NCBI GenBank assembly: GCA_958295515.1
Contig: CATQGW010000001.1
Coordinates: 62,001 to 126,000 of the forward strand
Direction of reading: 5' to 3'
DNA length: 64,000 nucleotides
Origin: an uncultured Dehalococcoidia bacterium
Lineage (GTDB): Bacteria; Chloroflexota; Dehalococcoidia; Bin125
In this document: positions 36,413 through 44,890 of the stretch, in pieces
How positions within the stretch are numbered: the first letter of the stretch is position 1
How the letters are laid out: each line of letters begins with the position of its first letter
Notes under the pieces: generated by a model
What the model saw: only the letters and a program-made list of their open reading frames with translations
Told to the model about the DNA's origin: nothing
Databases searched by the model: none
Program-made: the position numbers and the translations under genes

Positions 36413-36432
36413 GGGCTGCGGGCTTGAGGGCG

Positions 36433-37461
36433 CTACTCGGAGTAGATTTGCTCGAGGAATGAGCGGTCGAGGGCTTTGTCGAGGTCGATGGGGCGCTCCA
36501 TGGCTTCGTATTCGAGCAGGACATCCTGGAGTGCGGCGAACTGGTCGGTGGTGAACCAGCCGAGGCCGTTGTCGTCGGTGAGCGGGGAGATGGCGTTGGC
36601 GAGTTCGGTTTCGAGGATGAAGCGCTCGTGGACGAGGTCGGCTTCTTCGGGGATGAACTTGCGGGTGGATTCGATGGCGGCGGCGGGGTCGTCGAGGGCG
36701 AACTGGAAGGCGCGCAGGGTGGCGCGGAGGAAGCGCTCGACGCGCTCGCGATTTTGGTCGTCTTCGAGGTATTCCTCGGTGACGAGGTAGACGACGCCGA
36801 GGGTGGGGACGCCGTAATCGGCGGCTTCGAAGACGCGGATGTCCGCGCCCATGACGCGGGTGAGGGTGTCGGGTTCGTTGGAGAGGAAGACGGGGTAGAC
36901 GTCGATCTCGCGCTCGACGACGACGACGGGGTTGAAGCCGACGGAGACGAGTTCGAAGTCGTCGGTGGTGAGGTCGTGGGCGTGGATCATGGCGAGGAAT
37001 TCGGCTTGGACCTGTCCCTTGAAGCCGATCAGCCGGTCGGCGAAGTCGGCGGGGGAGGTGATGCCGCTGTCTTCGAGGACGACGTAGCCGAAGTCGCCGC
37101 GTTGGCCGAAGAGGGAGACGGCGACGAACGGGGCGTCGGAGTCGGCGCGCAGTTGCATCATTTCCGAGGCGGGCAGGGTGGTGATGTCGATCTCGCCGGA
37201 GAGCGTGAGGCTTTTGTGTTCGCCGGTGGCGGCATGGGAGATTTCGACGGTGAGTCCTTCGTCGGCGAAGAAGCCCTGGTCTTCGGCGACGTAGACGGCG
37301 ACGAAGGGGAGGTTGGCCTGGGGTCGGAAGCCGCCCATGTAGCGGATGGTGAGTTGTTCGGGTTCGTCGTCGCCGCAGGCGGCGAGAGCGGCGGCGAGGA
37401 AGCCGAGCAGGGCGAGGGCGGCGAGCAGCAGGAGGCGCAGGCGGGTGGAGGGAACGGGCAC
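36433..37461 (-). CDS. NMT1/THI5-like ABC substrate-binding lipoprotein
   Basis: 342 residues. Signal peptide with lipobox LAAAC-like AAALAAC near residue 28. The mature part opens with QANLPFVAVYVAEDQGFFADEGLTVE, then ASEMMQLRADSDAPFVAV, IGFKGQVQAEFLAMI and NPVVVVEREIDVYPVFLSNEPD, a periplasmic-binding layout shared with nitrate/sulfonate/taurine and pyrimidine-precursor binders. It is the last gene of the importer operon 39563 to 36433. The ligand is uncertain. Confidence 0.87.
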   Translation of the reverse strand: MPVPSTRLRLLLLAALALLGFLAAALAACGDDEPEQLTIRYMGGFRPQANLPFVAVYVAEDQGFFADEGLTVEISHAATGEHKSLTLSGEIDITTLPASEMMQLRADSDAPFVAVSLFGQRGDFGYVVLEDSGITSPADFADRLIGFKGQVQAEFLAMIHAHDLTTDDFELVSVGFNPVVVVEREIDVYPVFLSNEPDTLTRVMGADIRVFEAADYGVPTLGVVYLVTEEYLEDDQNRERVERFLRATLRAFQFALDDPAAAIESTRKFIPEEADLVHERFILETELANAISPLTDDNGLGWFTTDQFAALQDVLLEYEAMERPIDLDKALDRSFLEQIYSE

Positions 37462-37589
37462 GGGCGTACTCCAGGGGGCGGGGGCGTCCGGAGAATTTCA
37501 GAGGCCGGCCGGCGATCCGGAGTCACTTCCGCGGGGTTGCCACGGCGATAGCGACCGTTAGGAAGCGTAGGGGTGGGGTGGGTTTGGCG

Positions 37590-37910
37590 CTACGCCTCGC
37601 TGCGCCGCTCGGCGGCGTGCAGGTCGCGCAGGACGGCGGTCTTGTACCACCAGCCGTCGACGGCGTCGCGGCGGAACTCGGCGATCAGGCGGTGCTCGTG
37701 GCGGACTTTGAGGTCGGTGCCGAGGTCGACGTCGTCGCCTTCGAGTTCGAGGACGAGGCCGTCGGCGCTGAATTTGATGACGACGATGTCGGTCTCGGTG
37801 GGCGCCTGTCGGCGCGGCAGGCGTCGTTCGGCCTCGGCGGCGGCGACGCGGGGGGATTCCTCGTCCTGCGCGGGGTCGTCGGGCTGGGGCTGTTCTTGCT
37901 CGTCGCTCAT
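37590..37910 (-). CDS. Hypothetical protein inside the ABC operon
   Basis: 106 residues. It begins with a Gln/Asp/Pro/Glu-rich stretch and continues with IVVIKFSADGLVLELEGDDVDLG and an end DGWWYKTAVLRDLHAAERR. It sits between permease and binding-protein genes, 13 bases after the permease stop. The domain is not recognised. It could be a cytoplasmic accessory protein, but nothing in the sequence shows how. Confidence 0.65.
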   Translation of the reverse strand: MSDEQEQPQPDDPAQDEESPRVAAAEAERRLPRRQAPTETDIVVIKFSADGLVLELEGDDVDLGTDLKVRHEHRLIAEFRRDAVDGWWYKTAVLRDLHAAERRSEA

Positions 37911-37923
37911 GGTTGCCTCCAGA

Positions 37924-38754
37924 TCAGATATTGGCGGAAGAGCGGTCGATGCGCCAGGACCAGAGGCGCTCGCAGATGATCAGTGCGGTGGAGAGGGTGA
38001 CGCCGAGGACGGTGAGCATCATGACGGCGGCGAAGACTTTGTGCAGGCGGACTTCGTTCTGCTCGATCCAGATGACGGAGCCGAGGCCGCCCTGGCCGGC
38101 GGTGAAGAATTCGGCGACGACGGCGCCGATCAGGCTGAGGGTGACGGAGATTTTGAGCGCGGCGAAGAGGAAAGGGATGGCGGCGGGCATGCGCAGCCGC
38201 CAGAAGATTTCGCGCTGGGAGGCGTGGACGCTGCGGAAGAAGTCGTGCATGCGTGGGTCGATGTCGCGGAAGCCGGCGATGGCGTTGACGAGCACGGGGA
38301 AGTAGGTGATCAGGGCGGCGATGGTGACTTTGGGTTCCCAGCCGTAGCCGAGCCAGACGATCAGGAGGGGGATGACGGAGACGACGGGGGTGACTTTGAC
38401 CATGATGGCGACGGGCAGGACGGCGCGTTCGAGCAGTTGGGAGTGTGCGACGCCGGCGGCGAGCAGGGTGGCGACGGCGGTGCCCACGGCGAGGCCGCCG
38501 ACGGAGACGGCGAGGGTGCGCATGCCCTCGGAGAAGTAGCGGGAGAATTCGCTGAAAAATTCCTCGATCACGACGGTGGGGCGGGGCATCACGAACTCGC
38601 TGATGTCGGCGGCGCGCACCCAGACTTCGACGGCGACGCCGGCGAGCAGGAGGGCGATCAGCGGGGGCAGCAGCCAGGGCAGGGCGGCGACGGGATCGGG
38701 CAGCGCGAGCGGCGGACGCCGCGCGGAGGGCTGGGGGATGGTGGGGGCGGTCAC
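37924..38754 (-). CDS. ABC transporter permease (SsuC/TauC-type)
   Basis: 276 residues with about six membrane helices. The EAA-type loop is FFRSVHASQREIFWRLRMPAAIPF, the site that meets the ATPase. ATGA overlap with the upstream ATPase gene shows coupling. It would form the membrane channel for the binding protein at 36433. Confidence 0.88.
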   Translation of the reverse strand: MTAPTIPQPSARRPPLALPDPVAALPWLLPPLIALLLAGVAVEVWVRAADISEFVMPRPTVVIEEFFSEFSRYFSEGMRTLAVSVGGLAVGTAVATLLAAGVAHSQLLERAVLPVAIMVKVTPVVSVIPLLIVWLGYGWEPKVTIAALITYFPVLVNAIAGFRDIDPRMHDFFRSVHASQREIFWRLRMPAAIPFLFAALKISVTLSLIGAVVAEFFTAGQGGLGSVIWIEQNEVRLHKVFAAVMMLTVLGVTLSTALIICERLWSWRIDRSSANI

Positions 38755-39563
38755 GCGGTCGCCGGGATCGGACCGGCGGCGCGCAGGGCGGCGCGCACGG
38801 CGGCGGCGTCTTCGAGGAAGCGGGGCGACTGCTCGTGCTCGGGGGTGCGGGGGCGGGGGCTGTGGATGGGGAGGTCGGCGACGATCTCTCCCGGTCGGGG
38901 GGACATGACGAGTACGCGGTCGGCGACGGCGACGGCTTCGCTGACGCTGTGGGTGACGAAGATCGCGGAGCGCCCGCGCTCGGCCTGGGTGGGGGCGACG
39001 GACCAGAGGTCGAGCAGCTCGTAGCGCATCTGCTCGCGGGTCATTTCGTCGAGGGCGGCGAAGGGTTCGTCCATCAGCAGGAGTGGGGGGTCGAGGGCGA
39101 GGGCGCGGGCGATGGCGACGCGCTGCTGCATGCCGCCGGAGAGCGCATCGGGGCGGAAGTGGCGGAACTCTTCGAGTCCGATGAGTTCGATCAGCTGATC
39201 GATAGAGACGCCGTCGCGGGTGCGGGCGGCGTTGAGCTCGCGTCCGAGGCGGATGTTGGCTTCGACGTCGCGCCAGGGCAGGAGGGCGGGTTCCTGGAAG
39301 ACGAGCCCGAGCTCTTTGAGGCGCTGAGCTTCGAGCGGTTCGTCGCCGAAGATCGAGATTTCGCCGGAGGTGGGGGGGTGCAGGCCGGCGATGATGCGCA
39401 GCAGGGAGGTTTTGCCGCAGCCGCTGGGACCGACGAGCGAGACGAACTGACCGGCGGGGATGGTCAGGGTGGTGGGCGCGACGGCCTCGAGGGGTTGGCC
39501 GTCGGCGGCGAGGTAGCTGAGCGAGACATTGCGCAGATCGACCGCGTCGCCGCTCGGGGCCAT
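38751..39563 (-). CDS. ABC transporter ATPase (nitrate/sulfonate/taurine type)
   Basis: 270 residues from ATG 39563 with AGAGGAA upstream. Walker A is GPSGCGKTS near residue 45, the Q-loop FQEPALLPWRD, the signature LSGGMQQRVAIARALA, Walker B LLLMDEPFAALDE, and the H-loop VTHSVSEA. It powers import with the permease just downstream. Confidence 0.92.
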   Translation of the reverse strand: MAPSGDAVDLRNVSLSYLAADGQPLEAVAPTTLTIPAGQFVSLVGPSGCGKTSLLRIIAGLHPPTSGEISIFGDEPLEAQRLKELGLVFQEPALLPWRDVEANIRLGRELNAARTRDGVSIDQLIELIGLEEFRHFRPDALSGGMQQRVAIARALALDPPLLLMDEPFAALDEMTREQMRYELLDLWSVAPTQAERGRSAIFVTHSVSEAVAVADRVLVMSPRPGEIVADLPIHSPRPRTPEHEQSPRFLEDAAAVRAALRAAGPIPATA

Positions 39564-39654
39564 CGGGTTTCCTCTGATATCGTGCGCGCGGCGCGGCATG
39601 GCGACATGTCGAATATGGGGATCATACGCCCAGCCCCTGCGAACGGGAGCGCGC

Positions 39655-40320
39655 ATGGCGACGATTGGCTTTATTGGCGGGACGGGCCCTGAGGGTTTGG
39701 GGCTGGCGATGCGTCTGGCGCTGGCGGACGATCGGGTGCTGATCGGCTCGCGGCGTCCGGATCGGGCGGAGGCGGCGGCGCAGCAGGTGCGCGAGGCGCT
39801 GGCGGCGGTGGGGCGCGAGGCTGATGTGGGCGGGGGGGTGAACCGCGATGTGGTGCGGGAGGCGGAGATTGTGGTGATTGTGGTGCCGTTTGACGGTCAT
39901 GAGGCGACGCTGAATGATCTGCGCGAGGAGATTGGGGGGAAGATTGTGGTGGATGCGGCGGTGCCGCTGGCGTTTGTGGGCGGGCAGCCGGGGATCGCGG
40001 CGGTGGAGCAGGGCAGCGCGACGGAGCAGGCGCAGGCGCTGCTGCCGGAGGCGCGGGTGATTGGCGCATTCCATAATCTCAGCGCGCGCAAGCTGCAGGC
40101 GCTGGAGGATGAGATGGCGGGCGATGTGCTGATCACGGGGGACGACGCGGAGGCGAAGCAGGCGGTGATGGAGCTGGTGGAGCGGATGCCGCGGCTGCGT
40201 CCGGTCGACGCGGGCGCGCTGGCGATGTCGAGCTTTGTGGAAGGATTGACGGCGCTGCTGCTGAGCATCAACCGGCGCTACAAGTCGCAGGCGGCGGTGC
40301 AGGTGGTGGGGATCGAGTGA
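39655..40320 (+). CDS. npdG: NADPH-dependent F420 reductase (NpdG)
   Basis: 221-residue Rossmann enzyme that moves hydride between NADPH and coenzyme F420. It opens GFIGGTGPEGLGLAMRLAL with an NADPH-site SRRPDRAE, then IVVIVVPFDGH, VGAFHNL-like IGAFHNLSARKLQ, and AGALAMSSFVEGLTALLLSIN at the C-terminus. Its stop overlaps the cofE start (GTGA), so reductase and cofactor ligase are translated together. It shares a 91-base region with the divergent ABC importer. Confidence 0.86.
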   Translation: MATIGFIGGTGPEGLGLAMRLALADDRVLIGSRRPDRAEAAAQQVREALAAVGREADVGGGVNRDVVREAEIVVIVVPFDGHEATLNDLREEIGGKIVVDAAVPLAFVGGQPGIAAVEQGSATEQAQALLPEARVIGAFHNLSARKLQALEDEMAGDVLITGDDAEAKQAVMELVERMPRLRPVDAGALAMSSFVEGLTALLLSINRRYKSQAAVQVVGIE

Positions 40321-41078
40321 GCGCGCCCTCCGAATACCGGGTGTTTGCGGTGGGTGGGATACCGGAGGTCGCGGAGGGCGACGATTTGGCGGCGCTGATC
40401 GACACGGCGCTGCTGGCGCAGGAGACGCCGCTGGAGCGCGGCGATGTGCTGGTGGTGACGCAGAAGATCGTCTCGAAGGCGGAGGGGCGGGTGATTCGGC
40501 TGGATGATGTGGAGGCGGGGGAGTTCGCGGCGGAGTGGGCGGCGGCGTGGGAGAAGGACGCGCGGGCGGTGGAGCTGGTGCTGCGGGAGTCGGCGCGGAT
40601 CGTGCGGATGGCGCGGGGGCTGATCTTGTCCGAGACGCGGCATGGCTGGGTCTGCGCGAACGCGGGGGTGGATCAGTCGAATGTGGGCGGCGGCGAGGCG
40701 GTGGCGCTGCTGCCGCTTGATTCGTCGGCGTCGGCGGCGCAAATTCGGGCGGGTCTGCGGGAGCGGGGGCAGCCGGATGTGGCGGTGATTGTGACGGACA
40801 CGTTCGGGCGTCCGTGGCGTCAGGGGCTGACGAATGTGGCGATTGGGGTGAGCGGGATGGCGCCGATTCAGTCCTACATCGGCGAGTACGACGACCAGGG
40901 CTACGACCTGCGGGTGACGGAGATGGCCTGGGCGGATGAGTTCGCGTCGGCGGCGGAGCCGGTGATGAACAAGTTGGATCGGGTGCCGGTGGCGGTGATT
41001 CGCGGGCTGGACATTCCGGTCGTCGAGGCGGATCACACGGCGCTGCTGCGCCCGCCCGAGCAGGATTTGTTCCGCTAG
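40317..41078 (+). CDS. cofE: F420-0:L-glutamate ligase (CofE)
   Basis: 253 residues that would add glutamates to coenzyme F420-0 using GTP. Family elements are DVLVVTQKIVSKAEGR near residue 43, ETRHGWVCANAGVDQSNV near 105, VIVTDTFGRPWRQGLTNVAIG near 160 and YDDQGYDLRVTEMAWADE. It starts at a GTG inside the npdG stop. There is no FbiB-type C-terminal extension, so it is the short archaeal-like form. Confidence 0.9.
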   Translation: MSAPSEYRVFAVGGIPEVAEGDDLAALIDTALLAQETPLERGDVLVVTQKIVSKAEGRVIRLDDVEAGEFAAEWAAAWEKDARAVELVLRESARIVRMARGLILSETRHGWVCANAGVDQSNVGGGEAVALLPLDSSASAAQIRAGLRERGQPDVAVIVTDTFGRPWRQGLTNVAIGVSGMAPIQSYIGEYDDQGYDLRVTEMAWADEFASAAEPVMNKLDRVPVAVIRGLDIPVVEADHTALLRPPEQDLFR

Positions 41079-41128
41079 GGTTTGCGGAGAGCACAGATCG
41101 GCAGCAGTCAGCAGTAAGGAGCGGCGTC

Positions 41129-41584
41129 ATGGTGGAGTGGACGAGCGAAATCACGGCGGTCTTCGACCAGCCCATCGAGCAGGTCTGGGACTATGTGAGC
41201 GATGTGCGCAACCAGGATCACTGGGTGATCGACATGTCGGACTCGAGCGTGGTCGGCGGGGGCGAGATTGGGTTGGGGGCGGAGGTGATCGGGAGCGTTG
41301 GCGGGAAGGAGCGGGTGACGGCGACGATTACGGTGTTCGACGCGCCGGAGCGGGTCTGCTGGGAGGCGCCGGAGGCGAAGATCGCCTACCGCACGGAGAT
41401 CAGGCTTCGCCCGGAGGGGGAGGGCACGCGCTTCCACTACGCGGTGACGATCACCAGTCAAGGCGCGCTGCAGGCGCTGATCTTCGGGCCGCTGCGGCCG
41501 CTGGCGAATCTGAAGGCGCGCGGGATGCTGCGGCAGGAGATCGTCCACCTGCGCGCGGCGCTGGCCGCCGTGCGGACCACGTAG
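41129..41584 (+). CDS. SRPBCC-family (polyketide-cyclase-like) protein, copy A
   Basis: 151-residue helix-grip fold. It opens VEWTSEITAVFDQPIEQVWDYVSDV and continues VTATITVFDAPERV, with AKIAYRTEIRLRPEGEGTRFHY in the later strands. It binds small hydrophobic ligands in relatives, but no ligand can be named. ATG 41129 has a TAAGGAG site. Confidence 0.82.
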   Translation: MVEWTSEITAVFDQPIEQVWDYVSDVRNQDHWVIDMSDSSVVGGGEIGLGAEVIGSVGGKERVTATITVFDAPERVCWEAPEAKIAYRTEIRLRPEGEGTRFHYAVTITSQGALQALIFGPLRPLANLKARGMLRQEIVHLRAALAAVRTT

Positions 41585-41622
41585 CGCAGGCCGCGTAGCG
41601 CAGAGCGCAGAGCGCGCAGGCG

Positions 41623-42084
41623 ATGGTCAGCATCAGCGCGTCCGCGGAGTTGGAGATCGCCCGCCCGATCGAGGAGGTCTGGGCGTATGTGAGCGATGTG
41701 CGCCACCAGGACGCCTGGGTGGATGGGATGTCGGAGTCGGAGCTGGTGGGGGATGGTGAGGTGCGGCGGGGGTCGGAAATTCGCGGGGTGTACACATATG
41801 GCGGGGGCAGCGCGCCGGTGACGATGACGGTGACGGAGTTTCGGGCGCCGCGGCTTTTGGCGTTCGAGGCGTCGGAGGGTCCGTTTCCGTTTCGCGGGGC
41901 GCTGGAGTTGGATCGGCGGGGCAGCTCGGCGACGTATGTGCGCAACACGATGACGGCGGGCAGCGACCATGTGTTTACGACGTTGATGTTTCGGTTGCTG
42001 CCGTTTGTGGTTCGTCCGATGATGGCGAAGCAGTTGCGCAAGGAGTTGGGTCAGCTGAAGGCGATTTTGGAGGGTGGGGAGTAG
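41623..42084 (+). CDS. SRPBCC-family (polyketide-cyclase-like) protein, copy B
   Basis: 153 residues. VSISASAELEIARPIEEVWAYVSDVRHQDAWVDGMSES mirrors copy A, so the pair is a tandem duplication. The later strands are PVTMTVTEFRAPRLLAFEA and STYV-type SATYVRNTMTAG. It may act with copy A and the F420 genes, but only order suggests so. Confidence 0.82.
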   Translation: MVSISASAELEIARPIEEVWAYVSDVRHQDAWVDGMSESELVGDGEVRRGSEIRGVYTYGGGSAPVTMTVTEFRAPRLLAFEASEGPFPFRGALELDRRGSSATYVRNTMTAGSDHVFTTLMFRLLPFVVRPMMAKQLRKELGQLKAILEGGE

Positions 42085-42099
42085 GCGAGGGTTTGGGGC

Positions 42100-44088
42100 C
42101 TACTTGCAGAGATTTTCGATGGTGTCGGGTAGGCGGAGTTCGATGCCGGTGACATCGGAGCCGCTGACCCGAATCGGTCTGCCCGTCCCACCCAACGAGC
42201 AACTGCCGAACCAGTGAAAGTAACCGTTGGGGAGCCAAGCGCCGAGCGTATAAGCGCCGTCGCTCGGTACGCGGATCACAAAGCGACCGTTCGCGTCAGT
42301 CGGGACACTGCTGTAGAAGTCGTCGGGGCGATTCACATGGATCCATTTCCCGGCCAGCGGCGCGCCGGCTGCACCGACGACCCGGCCGGAGATCCGGTGC
42401 GCGCACATATCGGCGGGGATCTGCCGGGGGTTGAGTTGCACACTACGGCCTTCGACGCGCACGGTGGAGCGTTCGCTGAACGTAGTCGTGAAGCCGTCCC
42501 TGCTGAAGTAGATGGTGCAACCTTCGAGTTTGAGCCAGAGGCGGTATCTGCCTTCCGTGGGGGCGTCGACAACGAACATGCCGGTGTTATCGGTCCATCC
42601 ACTCCCAGCAGCACACTTGTCTTCCACTTCGCGGCAAGCCAAGACCCTGGTATGGGCGAGCGGCTGGCCGTCCGCGGTCGTGATGGCACCTAAGATGAAT
42701 ATCCTTTCCTGCGCCAGCTCGCGCTGCCAAGTTTCGAAGTCGGCGTAGAATTCTTCTACGGAACGGCCGAAGACTTCTTGAAATGCGCCGCGCCACCCCC
42801 AAGATGATGCCTCAAAACCAAGGCGTCGCCAGAATTCAACCCAAGAGTCGGGACCGGCTGCTGTGGTTAGCTGATCTACTGCCAGCCACCCAAGATCGTA
42901 CTCCCAGAATCCATTTTCAGGCTTGATTTCGAAGCTCTGGAGCGCCGGCGTGAAGATCGTGATCAAGGACTGCATAGCTTCTCGCCAGTCCTGCCAGGTC
43001 AGTTGATCGTCCATCACCCAGTGTTCGTCCTGGCCCCACATCGCCGTTCCTTCGACGAGCCAGTCGGCAGCCCGACGACCGTTGGACAGCTGGCGTTGCA
43101 ATATGTGGAAATACTCGTGCGTGAGGAGGGAGCGGCCCCGCGCGATTTCGGAGGTCGATAGATCGTCCGGCCAAAAAGATTGCGTCAAGACGATCGACCT
43201 GCCGGCCCAACCGCCCCTGCTGTTCCAACGTACACGTATAGAGGCTTCATACGCGTCGTCAACCTCTCGCCCATCGTCCTTGTAGGCCTGAATCAAGGCG
43301 TCCACATTCTCTGCGACGTAGACCGTGAAATCCGGGTCCGCCTGGATGCTGTACTGCTCCCGGTAGAAGGACAGCACCGCCTCCAGGTCCTCGCGCACGC
43401 GGGTCTGTAGCACCTGCGATGCGCCGCCGGGAAAGACCAGTCGCGGGAGGATGTCGGTGGGCTGGAGCCAGTTGACCGAGCGGCTGACCTCCACCCACAG
43501 GGCTTCGCCGCGACGCACGCCTGTGGACTCGGCCTCCTCGCCGCTGGTGTCGGCGATGACCTGGGCAGAACGCTCGGGGGAGGTCCAGGTTGCCCATTGT
43601 TGGGTGGCGGCGTCCCAGCGGCGGATGGAGCGCAGGGACCAGCCGATGCTTTTGGCGACGTTCTCGATGGGGGCTCCGTCCGCGCCGCTCCAGGCGACGA
43701 GGTTCCAACCCGTTCGCAGGCGGACGAGGCCGCGCGTCGGCTCGGTCGAGCGCTCCCATGCGACGGGCGCGTCGCCGCTGAGCTGCATGCGCAGGCCCAT
43801 GCCGGCGGTGACGCGGCCCAGGCCGCCCAGCCATTCGGGGGCGTTGCGGGCGGCGACGATCCATTCGTCGAATTCGGCGTCCCAGGCCCAGACGGCTTCG
43901 AGCTGCGGGATTTCGCGGAAGAGCTGGGAGACGGGCGTGGGTTCGCCGACCCAGCCGATCAGGTTGACGCCGGGGTGTAGGCGGGTTGCGGTTTGGGGGT
44001 CGGCGGGTTCGTCGGCGCTGGCGAGTCCGGCGGTGAGCCAGAGGGCGAGGGCGAGCGCGGCGAGGACGAGGGCGCGGATGGGGGTCAT
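42100..44088 (-). CDS. Secreted zinc metallopeptidase with two W-G modules and C-terminal Ig-like domains
   Basis: 662 residues from ATG 44088. Signal peptide 1-25 (LALALWLTAGLASA). Residues 38-103 and 126-201 are two copies of a W-G module (NLIGWVGE and NLVAWSG starts, each with a W-x-W or RRW strand). This module also ends the giant surface proteins. The peptidase domain has HEYFH at 324-328 and an expected third ligand Glu near 345 (VEGTAMW), a gluzincin pattern. After residue 480 two carboxypeptidase-regulatory-like domains (HRISGRVVGAAGAPLAGK) follow. Substrate unknown; likely extracellular or surface protein processing. Confidence 0.8.
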   Translation of the reverse strand: MTPIRALVLAALALALWLTAGLASADEPADPQTATRLHPGVNLIGWVGEPTPVSQLFREIPQLEAVWAWDAEFDEWIVAARNAPEWLGGLGRVTAGMGLRMQLSGDAPVAWERSTEPTRGLVRLRTGWNLVAWSGADGAPIENVAKSIGWSLRSIRRWDAATQQWATWTSPERSAQVIADTSGEEAESTGVRRGEALWVEVSRSVNWLQPTDILPRLVFPGGASQVLQTRVREDLEAVLSFYREQYSIQADPDFTVYVAENVDALIQAYKDDGREVDDAYEASIRVRWNSRGGWAGRSIVLTQSFWPDDLSTSEIARGRSLLTHEYFHILQRQLSNGRRAADWLVEGTAMWGQDEHWVMDDQLTWQDWREAMQSLITIFTPALQSFEIKPENGFWEYDLGWLAVDQLTTAAGPDSWVEFWRRLGFEASSWGWRGAFQEVFGRSVEEFYADFETWQRELAQERIFILGAITTADGQPLAHTRVLACREVEDKCAAGSGWTDNTGMFVVDAPTEGRYRLWLKLEGCTIYFSRDGFTTTFSERSTVRVEGRSVQLNPRQIPADMCAHRISGRVVGAAGAPLAGKWIHVNRPDDFYSSVPTDANGRFVIRVPSDGAYTLGAWLPNGYFHWFGSCSLGGTGRPIRVSGSDVTGIELRLPDTIENLCK

Positions 44089-44120
44089 TGGGGGGATGAT
44101 AGGGGTAGGGGCGGGTCCAT

Positions 44121-44830
44121 CCGTCATTGCCGCGTGCCGCCGCGGCAATCTCGTGGTGCGGGCGTTGGGGTTGGTGCTGGGGACGGCGTTGGTGCTGCTC
44201 ACGGCGGGATACCCGTGGCAAGCACGGGTATGACGAATTTAGGGCGCGGGTGTGGCGGCATCCTCCTCCGTCATTGCCGCGCGCCGCCGCGGCAATCTCG
44301 TGGTGCGAGCGTTGGGGTTGGTGGTGGGGACGGCGTTGGTGCTGCTCACGGCGGGATGCCCGTGGCAAGCACGGGTATGACGAATCTAGGGCGCGGGTGT
44401 GACGAGTTTAGGGCGCGGGTGTGACGAATTTAGGGCGCGGGTGTGACGGGAGGGGGGTGGGGTGTGGCGGCCTCCTCCTCTGTCATTGCCGCGCGCCGCC
44501 GCGGCAATCTCGTGGCGCGGGCGTTGGGGTTGGTGCTGGGGACGGCGTTGGTGCTGCTCACGGCGAGATACCCGTGGCAAGCACGGGTATGACGAATTTA
44601 GAGCGCGGGTATGAGGAATTTAGGGCGCGGGTGTGACGAATTTGGGGCGCGGGTATGACGGAAAGGAGGTGGGGGTGTGGCGGCATCCTCCTCCGTCATT
44701 GCCGCGCGCCGCCGCGGCAATCTCGTGGTGCGGGCGTTGGGGTTGGTGCTGGGGACGGCGTTGGTGCTGCTCACGGCGTCATACCCGTGGCAAGCACGGG
44801 TATGACGAATTTAGAGCGCGGGTGTGACGA
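44121..44830. repeat. Array of four 115-bp twin-hairpin units (REPIN/BIME-like)
   Basis: Units at 44121-44235, 44268-44382, 44480-44594 and 44693-44807 are each exactly 115 bases. Every unit starts ccgtcattgccgcg with a palindrome up to caatctcg, has a 50-60 base GC-rich middle, and ends with a second palindrome (ataccc..gggtatgacg). The outer ends CGTCAT/ATGACG are inverted. Between units short 23-base repeats (gaatttagggcgcgggtg) fill the space. No gene is visible from 44089 to 44890. Confidence 0.85.
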
Positions 44831-44876
44831 ATTTAGGGCGCGGGAATGGGGGGAAGCGTGCGGCGGGCGGGTCTCC

Positions 44877-44882
44877 GATAAT
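44877..44882 (+). promoter_or_regulatory. -10 element just before the hpnE-like gene
   Basis: GATAAT 8 bases upstream of ATG 44891. The mRNA would start at or within a base or two of the ATG, so a leaderless transcript is likely. Confidence 0.4.
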
Positions 44883-44890
44883 GTGGGGGG

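Noticed and set aside
44121..44807. CRISPR array
   Set aside because: Units are 115 bases of double palindrome with repetitive fillers rather than 25-40 base repeats with unique spacers, and no cas genes are nearby.
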